Counted from the first letter of the stretch, positions 1-8,920 are shown. The stretch is DNA of 64,000 nt from Aminobacter anthyllidis (GCF_018555685.1 NZ_JAFLWW010000003.1:186001-250000); one strand, 5' to 3'. Numbers and translations are program-made. Notes: generated from the sequence alone by a model not told the origin.

Positions 1-886
1 GCCCGAAAAGATCTCGACGCTGCACCGGAAGTTCGTCGAAGCCGGCGCCGACATCATCCTCACCAACTCGTTCGGCGGCACCCGTCACCGGCTCAAGCTG
101 CATCACGCCCAGGACCGGGTTCACGAACTCAACAAGCGCGCTGCCGAAATCGCCCGCGCCGTTGCCGACAAGGCCGGCCGCAAGGTTGTCGTTGCCGGCT
201 CCGTCGGCCCGACCGGCGAGCTTCTGGTTCCGCTCGGTGCCATGACTTATGACGAGGCAGTCGATGCCTTCGCCGAACAGATCGAAGGCCTCAAGGCCGG
301 TGGCGCCGAAGTCGCCTGGATCGAAACGATGTCCGCCCCGGACGAGATCCGCGCCGCTGCCGAGGCAGCCATCCGTGTCGGCCTGCCCTACACCTATACC
401 GGCTCGTTCGACACCGCCGGCCGCACCATGATGGGTCTGCTGCCCAAGGACATCCACGGCGTTGTCGACGGCCTTGCCGAGACGCCGCTCGGCGTCGGCG
501 CGAACTGCGGCGTTGGCGCTTCCGACATCCTGGCCTCGCTGCTCGACATGAGCGAAGCCAGGCCGGATGCGACCATCATCATCAAGGGCAATTGCGGCAT
601 TCCGGAATTCCGCGGCACCGAGATCCACTATTCGGGTACGCCCGAACTGATGTCGGACTATGTCAGGCTCGCTGTCGATGGCGGCGCCAGGATCATCGGC
701 GGCTGCTGCGGCACCTCGTTCGAGCATCTGGCCGCGATGCGCAAGGCGCTCGACGCCCACAAGAAGGACGTTCGTCCAACCGTCGAGGCGATCATCGAGC
801 GCATCGGCCCGATGCGTAACAAGCTGGCCGCGCCGAACACCACGGAAACCAGCGAAGGCCGCCGCGAACGCCGCCGCCGCGGCTGA
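1..886 (+). CDS. bmt: Betaine-homocysteine S-methyltransferase family protein, 5' end outside window
   Basis: The reading frame is open from base 2, so the gene starts upstream of the window; about 294 codons are visible. The family moves a methyl group from betaine (or a related donor) to homocysteine, giving methionine and dimethylglycine, in the cytoplasm. The zinc-site signature is present: a Cys in GANCGVG and the Cys pair in GGCCGTS. An NSFGGTR motif near the start of the visible part is also typical. The tail after the barrel is short and arginine-rich. Rhizobia carry a gene of this type, called bmt in Sinorhizobium. It fits the betaine, dimethylglycine and sarcosine genes elsewhere in the window. 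A cobalamin-linked homocysteine methyltransferase domain is the main alternative, because the N-terminal part is missing. Confidence 0.82.
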   Translation, partial: PEKISTLHRKFVEAGADIILTNSFGGTRHRLKLHHAQDRVHELNKRAAEIARAVADKAGRKVVVAGSVGPTGELLVPLGAMTYDEAVDAFAEQIEGLKAGGAEVAWIETMSAPDEIRAAAEAAIRVGLPYTYTGSFDTAGRTMMGLLPKDIHGVVDGLAETPLGVGANCGVGASDILASLLDMSEARPDATIIIKGNCGIPEFRGTEIHYSGTPELMSDYVRLAVDGGARIIGGCCGTSFEHLAAMRKALDAHKKDVRPTVEAIIERIGPMRNKLAAPNTTETSEGRRERRRRG

Positions 887-900
887 GATATACTAAATCG

Positions 901-1200
901 TCAGCTGTTTTCCTCGTAGCGCGCAAGCGCCGATTTGATGTCGGTGCCCCCGCCTTCGACCGGGCGCATCATCATCACTGCGTCCGACGTGCGCACATCA
1001 CCCAACTTCTCCATCGCCAGCCGGAAGCGCTCATTGTTGAGCGCCGACCATGCCGTACGGTGGGCGTCTTCGATATCGCTGATGCGGGAGCGCGACGGAC
1101 CCAGGGCGGCGACTTGCGCCGCCTGCTGAATAGGCTTGGCGGGCACGTAGATGTGGCTGCTGGTGGCAGGCAATGCTGCCTGTATTGCAACGTCCGTCAC
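901..1200 (-). CDS. Small hypothetical protein
   Basis: An open frame ends 14 bases from the bmt stop, tail to tail. A GTG at 1200 gives 99 residues. The frame stays open to 1326, but that extension reads as Cys/His-rich text unlike a normal protein start, so I prefer the shorter form. The C-terminal half (SRISDIEDAHRTAW ... LGDVRTSDAVMMMRP) has ordinary protein composition and ends in a charged tail. There is no signal peptide, membrane segment or recognised domain. No convincing ribosome binding site precedes the GTG. I do not recognise the family. Confidence 0.4.
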   Translation of the reverse strand: MTDVAIQAALPATSSHIYVPAKPIQQAAQVAALGPSRSRISDIEDAHRTAWSALNNERFRLAMEKLGDVRTSDAVMMMRPVEGGGTDIKSALARYEENS

Positions 1201-1437
1201 GGTGTCGCCATTGCGGTGGCAGCTTCTGGCCGAGCCGGCATCGCCAAGGGGTCGCCGGTGCGAACATTCAAAACCGCACCCGACGTCAAACGACCAACCT
1301 GCATTCTCAAACCACCCCTTATTCACCCGCTGCTGTATTAGCCGGGGATCGTTGCGATCGGGTTCCGAGGCAAATCGGCCTTTGAATCAAATTGTTTGAA
1401 ACGGCCCGCAAATCTGGCCTTACGATGGGTTTTACAC

Positions 1438-1468
1438 AGAAAAAAGCTCCCGCCCTGCGGCGGGAGCT
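1438..1468 (-). terminator. Rho-independent terminator for padR
   Basis: On the minus strand a 10-bp perfect stem (AGCTCCCGCC / GGCGGGAGCT, loop of four) is followed by a run of six T. It lies 25 bases past the padR stop. The 1200-1437 stretch holds no other feature I can support. Confidence 0.8.
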
Positions 1469-1492
1469 CCGGCAGTTTGGAGCCTTCGGGAA

Positions 1493-2083
1493 TCACAGGT
1501 CTTCGAGGTCGCGACGCGCCTTCTTCAGGATCTCGCGCGCCTTCTCGGCCTGTGCCGCCGTCAGTGAGCCACTGCGCAAACGGCTGAACACGGCGAAATT
1601 CAGTGCCTTGACCTCGTCGCCGAGCGCGACGCCACTGACCTGCGTCGAGTTTTCGTTGATCTGGCCATTGATCTTGGCCAGTTCGTCGGCGTTTTCATCG
1701 AGATAGGCTTGGCCTGCTTCGGTGATCGAACAGAGCTTCTTGTTGCCATTGGCGACGGAGACGACGAGGTCCGCCTCTTCCAGCATCTGCAGCATCGGAT
1801 AGATCGCGCCGGGGCTCGGGCTATAGGCGCCCTGGAACTTGGCCTCCAGGGCCTTGATGATGTCGTAGCCGTGGCGCGGCTCCTCGGCGATCAGGCCGAG
1901 CACGACCAGACGCAGCGCGCCGGGATCGAACATGCGCGGGCCGCGGCCACCGAAAGGACCGCCGCGATGCCGGCCGAAGGGACCGCCTCGGCCGCCCCGG
2001 CCGCCGCCCCTGCCACCTTCATTCTGGCCCGACATGGACCATTCTCCGCGGCAACGATCGTTGAAATTTGGGTGGTTGAACAT
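1493..2083 (-). CDS. PadR-family transcriptional regulator
   Basis: Winged-helix repressor of 196 residues. Residues about 15-55 form a glycine/arginine-rich low-complexity leader (GGRGGGRGGRGG). The PadR domain follows (about 60-135), with RLVVLGLIAEEPRHGYDIIK and SPSPGAIYPMLQMLEEADLV, the usual hallmarks. The C-terminal third is helical and suits dimerisation. The ATG at 2083 is chosen over the longer frame to 2260 because GGAGAGG sits eight bases upstream. PadR proteins usually repress themselves and a neighbouring detoxification or transport gene; no such target is adjacent here. A dyad element upstream suggests autoregulation. The effector cannot be inferred. Confidence 0.85.
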   Translation of the reverse strand: MFNHPNFNDRCRGEWSMSGQNEGGRGGGRGGRGGPFGRHRGGPFGGRGPRMFDPGALRLVVLGLIAEEPRHGYDIIKALEAKFQGAYSPSPGAIYPMLQMLEEADLVVSVANGNKKLCSITEAGQAYLDENADELAKINGQINENSTQVSGVALGDEVKALNFAVFSRLRSGSLTAAQAEKAREILKKARRDLEDL

Positions 2084-2115
2084 GTGAGTGCCTCTCCAGG
2101 ATGTTTGCTTCATGC

Positions 2116-2143
2116 CGCTATATCTATTCAAAGATATATCTTT
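2116..2143 (-). promoter_or_regulatory. Candidate PadR operator
   Basis: A perfect 14-bp palindrome, AAAGATATATCTTT, lies at 2130-2143, about 50 bases upstream of padR. A further TATCT / AGATA inverted pair overlaps its left flank. The patch is AT-rich in otherwise GC-rich DNA. Autoregulation is inferred from position and symmetry. Confidence 0.5.
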
Positions 2144-2328
2144 TGCAAGATAGAACGTAAGGGATTTTCGTGCCGCGCCGCCAAGGCGTGCGGAAACAGC
2201 CCGGAAGGGAGCACCCTCCCCGGTCCGTCCGATAGTCGATTTCAACTTTTTTTCAGCCACTTAGGGCTGGATCGAGATGTTCTTTCATGACCACGGCGCC
2301 GGGACGGAATTTCGCTTCCGTCCGGCGC

Positions 2329-2775
2329 CTAGGTGCCGACAACCATGTCGCTCAGGACATGACTGAAGTGCTTTTCCTGCCGTTCCAGCCACTCGTAGGC
2401 CTGCGGCCAGTTGGCCGGATCGGTCATCGCAACCGGATGGTTGGACAGGTAGCAGAGCGCGTATTCGCCGCGCAGGCTGACACCCAGCGCCTTGCCCAAT
2501 GCGGGCTCGAAGGCGGTCAGCCGGTTCGCGGTGGTGACATACCCCTCGCCGCGTTGGCCCCTGACGAACAGCCCGACGCTGCGGTTGGTCAGATAGAGCG
2601 AAACCACCAGATCGTGGGCGACATGCCGCCAACGCGAATAGAGGCTGCCATGGCGTATCCTTGGGTCGTTGCGGCGGGCGAGATAACCGTCCCAGAAAAC
2701 CTTGATCTCGCGCGACGACAGCGAGCGCAGCCCGCCATGCGCAATATCCCATTCGTCCAGTTTCCGGTCGGCCAT
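2329..2775 (-). CDS. Hypothetical protein, possibly DUF4268-like
   Basis: 148 residues starting at the ATG at 2775, which has GGAG upstream (GGAGACGAGAG-ATG). A GTG at 2796 would add seven residues. The protein is soluble and rich in aromatic and Arg residues, with no signal peptide or membrane segment. The segment from WDGYLARRNDPRIRHGSLYSRWRH through VVSLYLTNRSVGLFVRG resembles DUF4268-type domains only loosely. The gene stands alone between padR and a tandem hairpin. Function is unknown. Confidence 0.6.
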   Translation of the reverse strand: MADRKLDEWDIAHGGLRSLSSREIKVFWDGYLARRNDPRIRHGSLYSRWRHVAHDLVVSLYLTNRSVGLFVRGQRGEGYVTTANRLTAFEPALGKALGVSLRGEYALCYLSNHPVAMTDPANWPQAYEWLERQEKHFSHVLSDMVVGT

Positions 2776-2837
2776 CTCTCGTCTCCGAAACACCACCCCA
2801 TCGATTTTCGGGTGGATGCCTAGAGATCACAAGAGAT

Positions 2838-2912
2838 CGGCCGGCGGAAAGCCCCCTTTCCGCCGCCTGGAGATGAAAGAACGGCCGGCGGAAAGCCCCC
2901 TTTCCGCCGGCC
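2838..2912 (-). terminator. Two tandem near-identical hairpins (duplicated terminator-like element)
   Basis: A 28-base unit is repeated at 2838-2865 and 2882-2909. Each copy folds on itself through GGCGGAAAG / CTTTCCGCC. The second copy extends to a 13-bp perfect stem (2883-2895 with 2900-2912). They lie 25-100 bases past the stop of the leftward von Willebrand gene. There is no clean T run, so this could be a terminator, an RNA-stabilising element or a small repeat family. Confidence 0.55.
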
Positions 2913-2936
2913 GGCCCACCTGCCCTGCCTGTTGCC

Positions 2937-4973
2937 TTACGGCTTGTTGCCCTGGAGCGACGATGCCAGCCGCACCAGCGACAGGAATTCGGCGCGATAG
3001 CCATAGGGGTCGGCACCGCGTGCCGCAGAGGCGATCTCGGCAATCCGGTCGAAGCCGAACCTGGCTGTCGCATCCTCGTCGCGCAGCTTCTGGCCGAATG
3101 CCGCGACCGCGACCGAGAAGCGCTGGTCGGTGCCAGCCGCATCGAAGCTCGCGACTTCATTGGCTTTGGTCACAGGCGTCGTGATCAGCCTGCTTGTGTC
3201 GCCGTCGGGCGCCTTGTAGCGGATCTTCACGAAGGCATATTCGTCGGCGTTCGCGACACCGCCATTGCTCGTCGTTGCCTCGCCGTAGCGCAGATTGTCG
3301 ATCTGCTGCGGCGCGCCCTTGGGCGTGATCTCGTAGATCGCGGTCACCGAATGGCCCGAGCCGATCTCCCCGGCATCGACGCGGTCGTTGTTGAAGTCTT
3401 CGCGGTTGAGCGCGCGGGTCTCGTAGCCGATGAGCCGGTATTCGGCGACGGCAGCCGGATTGAACTCGACCTGGATCTTCACGTCCTTGGCGATCGGAAA
3501 CAGCGTCGACGACGCATCCTGCACCAGCACCTTCTCGGCTTCCGCCAGCGTGTCGATATAGGCAGCGGTACCGTTGCCGTTCTGGGCGATGGTCTGCATC
3601 ATCTGGTCGTTGAGATTGCCCCGACCAAAGCCGAACACCGACAGGAACACGCCCGACTTGCGCTTGTCTTCGATCAGCCGCTTGAGCTCGTCGTCATCGG
3701 TCTGGCCGACGTTGAAGTCGCCGTCGGTCGCCAGCATCACGCGGTTGATGCCGTCCTTTAGGAAGGATTTTTGCGCCAGCCGGTAGGCCTCGCGGATGCC
3801 GGCCTCGCCGGCGGTCGAACCGCCAGGGGCCAGCGTGTCGATGGCCGACAGTATCTTTTCCCGGTCCGACGCCTTGGTGGGCTCGAGCACCGTACCGGCG
3901 TTGCCGGCATAGGTGACGATCGAAACCGTGTCGTCGGCATTGAGCTTGTTGACCAAAAGCCGGAATGCCGAGCGCAGCAGCGGCAGCTTGTCCGGCTCGT
4001 CCATCGATCCCGACACGTCGATCAGGAACACAAGGTTAGCCTTAGGCTGCTCGGTTGGCTTGACGTCATAGCCCTTGATGCCGACATGCATCAGCTTGGT
4101 GTGCTCGTTCCACGGCGTCGGCATGACGCTGACGGTGGTGTTGAACGGCGTGGTGATCGCCTCCGGCCCCTTCCAGTCATAGGGGAAGTAGTTGATCATC
4201 TCCTCGACCCGCACAGTGTCCGCATGCGGCAGAACCCCTTCCTTCAGCAAACGCCGGGCGAAGGAATAGGAGGCCGTGTCGACATCGATGGAGAAGGTCG
4301 AGACCGGATCCTCGAGCGCCGAACGCACGGGATTGGTCTTGAAATCCTCGACGCGGTCGCGGTTTTCCGGCAGCGGCATCGGCACGTCCGATGGCGCAAT
4401 CACGCCATGCAGCTCGGTTGTCAGCGTCGGCGCCGACATGCGGCTCATCTGCGCTGCCGCGTCGGCCAACGGAGCCAGCGCCGGCATGGCAGGCGCTGCC
4501 TCGTTCATCACGACCGCTTCGTCAGCGCTTGCCTCTGCCTCGGACTTCCCTGCCTGCGAAGCAGCCAACGGCTTAGCCGGTGAGGTCGGTGCCGCGCCTG
4601 AATCGGTCTTCTTCAACTCGGCAGCAAGCGGCTCCTTCAAGCGGACGGAAGGTGCATCGGCGATCTCCTGCTCCGCGCCAAAATTGAACGGCGAGCCCTC
4701 CATCAGATAGAATGTGGCATAGCCGGCGATCGGCAGAGCAACGAGACCGGCAAGGGCCGGCGCTGCAATCAGCTTCTTTTGCATGATGTCTCTCCAGAGC
4801 TTTCGTGCTCGTTCGGTGAGACGACCGGCATTGGCGGTTCCTTGGGTGGCCGCAGGATTTTTTTCGAGGTCGTAGGCCGCCATCGCCGCGGCAAGCGCGC
4901 GCGCCTTGGCCTCAGGGCCTGGCGCCGGCGTCGGAATGTTGCGCAGCATGTCGAGTTCGTTGTCGTCGACCAT
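2937..4973 (-). CDS. von Willebrand factor type A domain protein (YfbK-like)
   Basis: 678 residues from ATG 4973, which has GAAGAG upstream. A GTG at 4979 would overlap the sigma gene by four bases. A cytoplasmic N-terminal segment is followed by one membrane helix (about 70-90: LIAAPALAGLVALPIAGYAT), then an Ala/Glu-rich linker. The conserved block DRVEDFKTNPV / STFSIDVDTASYSFARR precedes the VWA domain. That domain has the MIDAS motif DVSGSMDEPDKL, the TYAG and TDGDFNVG segments, and a C-terminal DUF3520-like part. It is probably a membrane-anchored protein with an exposed metal-binding domain; the partner is unknown. The adjacent ECF sigma factor gene, two bases upstream, suggests that it regulates or responds with that sigma factor. 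The N-terminal cytoplasmic tail could act as an anti-sigma segment, but this is speculation. Confidence 0.85.
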   Translation of the reverse strand: MVDDNELDMLRNIPTPAPGPEAKARALAAAMAAYDLEKNPAATQGTANAGRLTERARKLWRDIMQKKLIAAPALAGLVALPIAGYATFYLMEGSPFNFGAEQEIADAPSVRLKEPLAAELKKTDSGAAPTSPAKPLAASQAGKSEAEASADEAVVMNEAAPAMPALAPLADAAAQMSRMSAPTLTTELHGVIAPSDVPMPLPENRDRVEDFKTNPVRSALEDPVSTFSIDVDTASYSFARRLLKEGVLPHADTVRVEEMINYFPYDWKGPEAITTPFNTTVSVMPTPWNEHTKLMHVGIKGYDVKPTEQPKANLVFLIDVSGSMDEPDKLPLLRSAFRLLVNKLNADDTVSIVTYAGNAGTVLEPTKASDREKILSAIDTLAPGGSTAGEAGIREAYRLAQKSFLKDGINRVMLATDGDFNVGQTDDDELKRLIEDKRKSGVFLSVFGFGRGNLNDQMMQTIAQNGNGTAAYIDTLAEAEKVLVQDASSTLFPIAKDVKIQVEFNPAAVAEYRLIGYETRALNREDFNNDRVDAGEIGSGHSVTAIYEITPKGAPQQIDNLRYGEATTSNGGVANADEYAFVKIRYKAPDGDTSRLITTPVTKANEVASFDAAGTDQRFSVAVAAFGQKLRDEDATARFGFDRIAEIASAARGADPYGYRAEFLSLVRLASSLQGNKP

Positions 4974-4975
4974 GG

Positions 4976-5539
4976 TCACTCTTCCCCGGCCGAGCGCATG
5001 AGCAGCTTCAGCCGTTTCTTCGCTTCATGGATGTGCCAGGACACGGTGGCCTCGGCGATCGCCATGGCGTCCGCCGCCGCCGCGTGGCTCAACCCTTCGC
5101 CATAAACGAGCAGGATCGCGTCGCGCTGCTTGTCCGGCAACTGCCTGACCGCCGCCCACATCCGTTCGGCCGGATCTTCCGCTTCGCGCCCGCCATCGCC
5201 CGCAACGAGCGCATGAACGCCATAGGCGGTGGTCTTCGCCGTCTCGCGCGCCGATTTGCGCTGCATGTCGCGCGCTGCATTCAGCGTCATCGCATAGAGC
5301 CATGTCGTGAAGGCAGCCCCGCCGCGATAGTCGCGGATGGCCCGGCCCAGCCGTGCACAGACCTCCTGGGCGATGTCTTCGGCATCCGACCTGTTGCCGC
5401 ACCAGCGCCAGGCGACGCGATGGACGAATCCGTAATGTCTTTCGACGAGTTCGCCGAAAGCTGTCCTGTCACCGTCGCGCGCTCGTCCGACCAGATCGCT
5501 GTCGGAGGCTTCGCTTTCATCCAACATCATCGCCATCAT
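4976..5539 (-). CDS. ECF-family RNA polymerase sigma factor
   Basis: About 187 residues. Region 2 spans RARDGDRTAFGELVERHYGFVHRVAWRW to SDAEDIAQEVCARLGRAI. Region 4 includes LPDKQRDAILLVYGEGLSH and a helix-turn-helix AAADAMAIAEATVSWHIHEAKKRLK. The domains between match group IV sigma factors. The start is uncertain: ATGs occur at 5539, 5536, 5530 and 5527 with only a weak GGA upstream. It is cotranscribed with the von Willebrand protein gene, a pairing seen in many proteobacteria. The inducing signal is not evident. Confidence 0.88.
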   Translation of the reverse strand: MMAMMLDESEASDSDLVGRARDGDRTAFGELVERHYGFVHRVAWRWCGNRSDAEDIAQEVCARLGRAIRDYRGGAAFTTWLYAMTLNAARDMQRKSARETAKTTAYGVHALVAGDGGREAEDPAERMWAAVRQLPDKQRDAILLVYGEGLSHAAAADAMAIAEATVSWHIHEAKKRLKLLMRSAGEE

Positions 5540-5636
5540 TTGTCCGTTGGACGAAAGCTTTGAGGCAATCCTTGGGGTGCTGGAAAGAAAAATTTCGGCG
5601 CCAACCCAAGACATGCCGGGCGGCGCGACGCCTCCG

Positions 5637-6722
5637 TCACGAGCCGGGGCAGACCAGCTTGACGCTTACCGTGTTCTTGCCGCTGACGGACATGCCGCTG
5701 GGAACGTATTTGGCGAATGGCAAGCTGCGGACGTCCTGCGACACGTCGGTACCTATAGTGAAGGCTTCGTCGGCGAAGACATTGCCGCCGTCGACCTCGC
5801 CCTGCGGCCGCATCGACATGCCATGACCACCCTTGCAGCGGATCATGATGTCGCCAGGCTTACCCTTGGACTTGCTGTCGAGCCCCATGGTCAAGCCGTC
5901 GAGCTTCAGCGCCAGGTCGATGTCGTCGTTGATCTGGCCGCTCGGCGTGCACGACATCCCGGCAAGCTTGACGCTCTTGATCTTGCCCGCGCGGCGCGCC
6001 TTCCCCTTCAGCGTCCATGTGTCGGATCCTGGCGAACTGTTTCCGTTCATCTCTGCCGGCTGTGTGACGTAGGAATAGGTCACGTCGAACTGTGGTCCCG
6101 AAATGCGCGGCTCGAGCTTGGCCTCGATGGTGACGGTACCCTCGTCGATGATGCGCTTGAGCAAGGCGCGCGTGGCCTTGGCCTGCTCGCTATAGCGCTC
6201 CGCTTCTTCAGCTGCGAAGTGGCTTGGCAGTCTGTCCCAGTAGACGGTGGCGGTGTCTCTTGCGCATTTCGCCCGGTGAACGGCTTCGTGCTCCAGGGCG
6301 AAATCAGCGAGTTCCTTGCATTGCGAGCCTGCTTTCAAGGCTTCGAGTGCTGCGGGTTGCTGCTCGCAGCTGCCATATTTCATGTCGACCGTCGCTGGCC
6401 CCTTATAGCCATGGGCGGGGCGGTGGGGTAAGCGGAACCTCGCCATGATTTCGGTCCGTTTCAGCGACGAGCGGTGATAGATGCTGACGTTGGAATCCGG
6501 ATGCGTCGGGATTTTGTGCGCCTCGATCAGCGGGTCCTCGACTGCCTTGAGCTGTGCAGCCATGTCGGCGAAGAATTTTGCCGCGTAGTCCGCGTTCCTG
6601 AGCTCTTCCTGCACGCTTTGCAGGTTCTTGCACGAGCATTGTTGCTGGTCGGCCAAAACAGGCATCACCAGCGCGCCGCCGAGCGCCAGCGAAACGGCAA
6701 ACGCCTTGATTGTCGAGAACAT
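5637..6722 (-). CDS. Secreted protein with an HExxH motif, uncharacterised
   Basis: 361 residues from ATG 6722; a GTG nine bases further out is less likely because AAGGTGTG lies well placed before the ATG. A clear signal peptide (KAFAVSLALGGALVMPVLA) is followed by a Cys-rich start (QQQCSC). Near residue 145 is HEAVH, the zinc-ligand motif of many metallopeptidases, in the context DFALEHEAVHRAKC. The C-terminal half looks beta-rich and carries paired cysteines. I know no family for it. A periplasmic zinc protein is plausible, but no third metal ligand can be assigned. It ends 98 bases upstream of the sigma gene start on the same strand. Confidence 0.7.
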   Translation of the reverse strand: MFSTIKAFAVSLALGGALVMPVLADQQQCSCKNLQSVQEELRNADYAAKFFADMAAQLKAVEDPLIEAHKIPTHPDSNVSIYHRSSLKRTEIMARFRLPHRPAHGYKGPATVDMKYGSCEQQPAALEALKAGSQCKELADFALEHEAVHRAKCARDTATVYWDRLPSHFAAEEAERYSEQAKATRALLKRIIDEGTVTIEAKLEPRISGPQFDVTYSYVTQPAEMNGNSSPGSDTWTLKGKARRAGKIKSVKLAGMSCTPSGQINDDIDLALKLDGLTMGLDSKSKGKPGDIMIRCKGGHGMSMRPQGEVDGGNVFADEAFTIGTDVSQDVRSLPFAKYVPSGMSVSGKNTVSVKLVCPGS

Positions 6723-6836
6723 CCGCACCACACCTTGTGATTGATTCAGGTGCCAGTCGGTATCGGAAACCTGTGTATCCGCAGGATGTTGCGAGGCGGG
6801 TGCGTCGGATGCAGAACGAAAACAGGGATGAGCAGA

Positions 6837-8015
6837 TCAGGCCGCCTGCCCTGCGGCCCAGCCCGACGACCATGCCCACTGGAAATTGTAGCCGCCGAGC
6901 CAGCCGGTGACATCGACGACCTCGCCGATGAAATAGAGACCAGGCACCGACTTCACCTGCATCGTCTTCTGGTCGAGCGACTTGGTGTCGACGCCGCCAA
7001 GCGTCACTTCCGCCGTACGATAACCCTCGGACCCCGCAGGCTTGATACGCCACTGGTTGACCGCGGCATCGACGGCTTTCAGGTGCGTATCGTTCAGATC
7101 GGCGAGATTGCCGTTGAAGCCGAGCCGCTCGGCAATCGCCTGGGCCAGCTTCTTGGGCAGGTGCGCGGCCAGAACGGTCTGCACCGCCTGGCGCCCGTTG
7201 GCGCGCTTGGCGTCGCGCAGGATCGCCGCGACATCGGTACCCGGCAGCATCGAGATCGCGATTTCGTCGCCCTCGCGCCAATAGGACGAGATCTGCAGGA
7301 TCGACGGTCCGCTGATGCCGCGATGGGTGAACAGCATGGCTTCGGAGAAGCTGGTCCTGCCACAGGCGACATCGGCATCCACAGCGATACCGGCAAGCGG
7401 CGTCAATTTCTGCAAGGTGTTGGCGTCGAAGGTCAGCGGCACCAGTGCTGGCCGCGTCTCGACAACAGGCAGCCCGAACTGCTCGGCGATCTCGTAGCCA
7501 AAGCCGGTCGCCCCCATCTTGGGAATCGACTTGCCGCCGCAGGCGACCACCAGAGACGTGCACGCCACGCGGCTGCCGGAGACAAACAGCGCGAACCCGT
7601 CGGCGGTCCTGCTGATGTCCTCGACCTTGGTCGACAGCCTCAGTTCGGCGCCGTTTTCCTGCATTTCCTCGACCATCATGTCGATGATCTGGCGTGCCGA
7701 GCCATCGCAGAACAGCTGGCCAAGCGTCTTTTCGTGATAGGCGATGCCGTAGCGCTCGACGAGGCTGATGAAATTGCGCTGGGTGTAGCGGCTCAGCGCC
7801 GAGATGCAGAAATGCGGGTTCTGCGACAGAAAATTCTTCGGGCTGGCGTGGATATTGGTGAAGTTGCAGCGCCCGCCGCCGGAAATCCGGATCTTTTCGC
7901 CGGGCGCCGAAGCGTGATCGACGACCAGCACCGAGCGGCCGCGCTTGCCGGCTTCCACGGCGCACATCATGCCGGCCGCGCCGGCGCCGATCACCACGAC
8001 ATCAAAGGACTGCAT
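6837..8015 (-). CDS. HI0933/YhiN-family NAD(P)/FAD-dependent oxidoreductase
   Basis: 392 residues, typical for the family. The N-terminal Rossmann dinucleotide motif is VVIGAGAAGMMCAVEAGKRG. The family signature GEKIRISGGGRCNFTN follows at about residues 40-55. The C-terminal block G-YFIGEVVDVTGWLGGYNFQWAWSSG is also characteristic. These flavoproteins occur in most bacteria. Some homologues in gut anaerobes act on bile acids, but a general role is not established. It appears monocistronic, with about 110 bases either side. Soluble and cytoplasmic. Confidence 0.88.
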   Translation of the reverse strand: MQSFDVVVIGAGAAGMMCAVEAGKRGRSVLVVDHASAPGEKIRISGGGRCNFTNIHASPKNFLSQNPHFCISALSRYTQRNFISLVERYGIAYHEKTLGQLFCDGSARQIIDMMVEEMQENGAELRLSTKVEDISRTADGFALFVSGSRVACTSLVVACGGKSIPKMGATGFGYEIAEQFGLPVVETRPALVPLTFDANTLQKLTPLAGIAVDADVACGRTSFSEAMLFTHRGISGPSILQISSYWREGDEIAISMLPGTDVAAILRDAKRANGRQAVQTVLAAHLPKKLAQAIAERLGFNGNLADLNDTHLKAVDAAVNQWRIKPAGSEGYRTAEVTLGGVDTKSLDQKTMQVKSVPGLYFIGEVVDVTGWLGGYNFQWAWSSGWAAGQAA

Positions 8016-8128
8016 TCCGGAGTGTTCCCACTGGCCCGTCGGCGCCTTGCCGGCGCGCGAACCCTGTTTGTCGGATCAAGCTGTTCGATGCCTGATAGCC
8101 GAAGCTGTCGGGATGGCAAAGTTGGAAG

Positions 8129-8860
8129 TTACGCCAGCGTCTCCTCGAACAACGCCGTCAGCCGCTTCCAGTGGCGCTCGGCGCCGGCGGCATCGTAGAC
8201 GCCGTGGTCGGACACGCACCAGCCATGGCCCATGCCGACATAGTTTTCGAGAATGTGGTCGACGCCGGCAGTGCGCAGGCTCTCGGCCAGGATTGCCGAC
8301 TGTTCCGGCGGGAAGCTGCCGTCGACACCGGCAGAGCCGACATAGACGCGCGCCTTAATCTTTGCCGCGCTGCGGTGCGGGCTGCCGGGCGCATCGCTGG
8401 CCAGATTGCCGCCATGAAAGCTTGCCGCGGCCGCGATGCGGTCCGGATGGGCGGCGGCGGCGTTGAGCGCACGCGAGCCGCCCATGCAATAGCCGACAGT
8501 GCCAATCGGGCCTGTCGCGCCGGCCTTTACCAACGCCTCGATGAAGGAGCCCGTGTCGCGTGCGGTCATCTCCTGCGTCGTGCCGCCGATCGGGGCACGC
8601 AACTCGGTACGCGTCTTCTCCTCGACGAAGGCCGTCTTGGCGTCAAACGGACCATAGGCGCCTGCACGATAGAACAGGTCCGGCACCAGCACCGCATAGC
8701 CTTGGCTGCCCAGCCGTTCGGCCATCTCATCCAGCGCCGGGCGCGGACCGAAGGCATCCATATAGAGGATCACACCGGCTTTCGCCTTGGCAGGTCCGAA
8801 CAGCCCGGCCTTGCAGACGCCATCCGCCGTCCTGATCTCGATCTCGCGCTTGGTCGGCAT
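8129..8860 (-). CDS. Dienelactone hydrolase family protein
   Basis: Alpha/beta hydrolase of 243 residues, preceded by GAGGGAG. The nucleophile elbow GYCMGG places the catalytic Cys at residue 125. The acid is probably in the VGSAGVDGSFPPE segment, and the histidine in GMGHGW. These enzymes open lactones such as dienelactone in chloroaromatic breakdown, but most genomic homologues have unknown substrates. No aromatic-catabolism genes lie nearby. It ends 113 bases from the flavoprotein start and may be expressed alone. Confidence 0.87.
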   Translation of the reverse strand: MPTKREIEIRTADGVCKAGLFGPAKAKAGVILYMDAFGPRPALDEMAERLGSQGYAVLVPDLFYRAGAYGPFDAKTAFVEEKTRTELRAPIGGTTQEMTARDTGSFIEALVKAGATGPIGTVGYCMGGSRALNAAAAHPDRIAAAASFHGGNLASDAPGSPHRSAAKIKARVYVGSAGVDGSFPPEQSAILAESLRTAGVDHILENYVGMGHGWCVSDHGVYDAAGAERHWKRLTALFEETLA

Positions 8861-8920
8861 GGCAACGCTCCCTCTGTCTGTCCCGTCGCGAACATAGGGA
8901 CTTCGGCCCGCCAGACAAGC

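Noticed and set aside
2285-3160. Leftward 291-codon frame across the hypothetical gene and tandem hairpins.
   Set aside because: It runs through the hairpin repeats and two better-supported genes, and its text is Arg/Pro-rich.
3771-4583. Long rightward open frames over the von Willebrand gene, and similar long frames opposite most large genes (for example 30347-31753, 41955-43481, 61483-62628).
   Set aside because: They are mirror frames of GC-rich genes. They lack ribosome sites, have odd His/Arg/Asp-rich composition and conflict with strongly supported genes.
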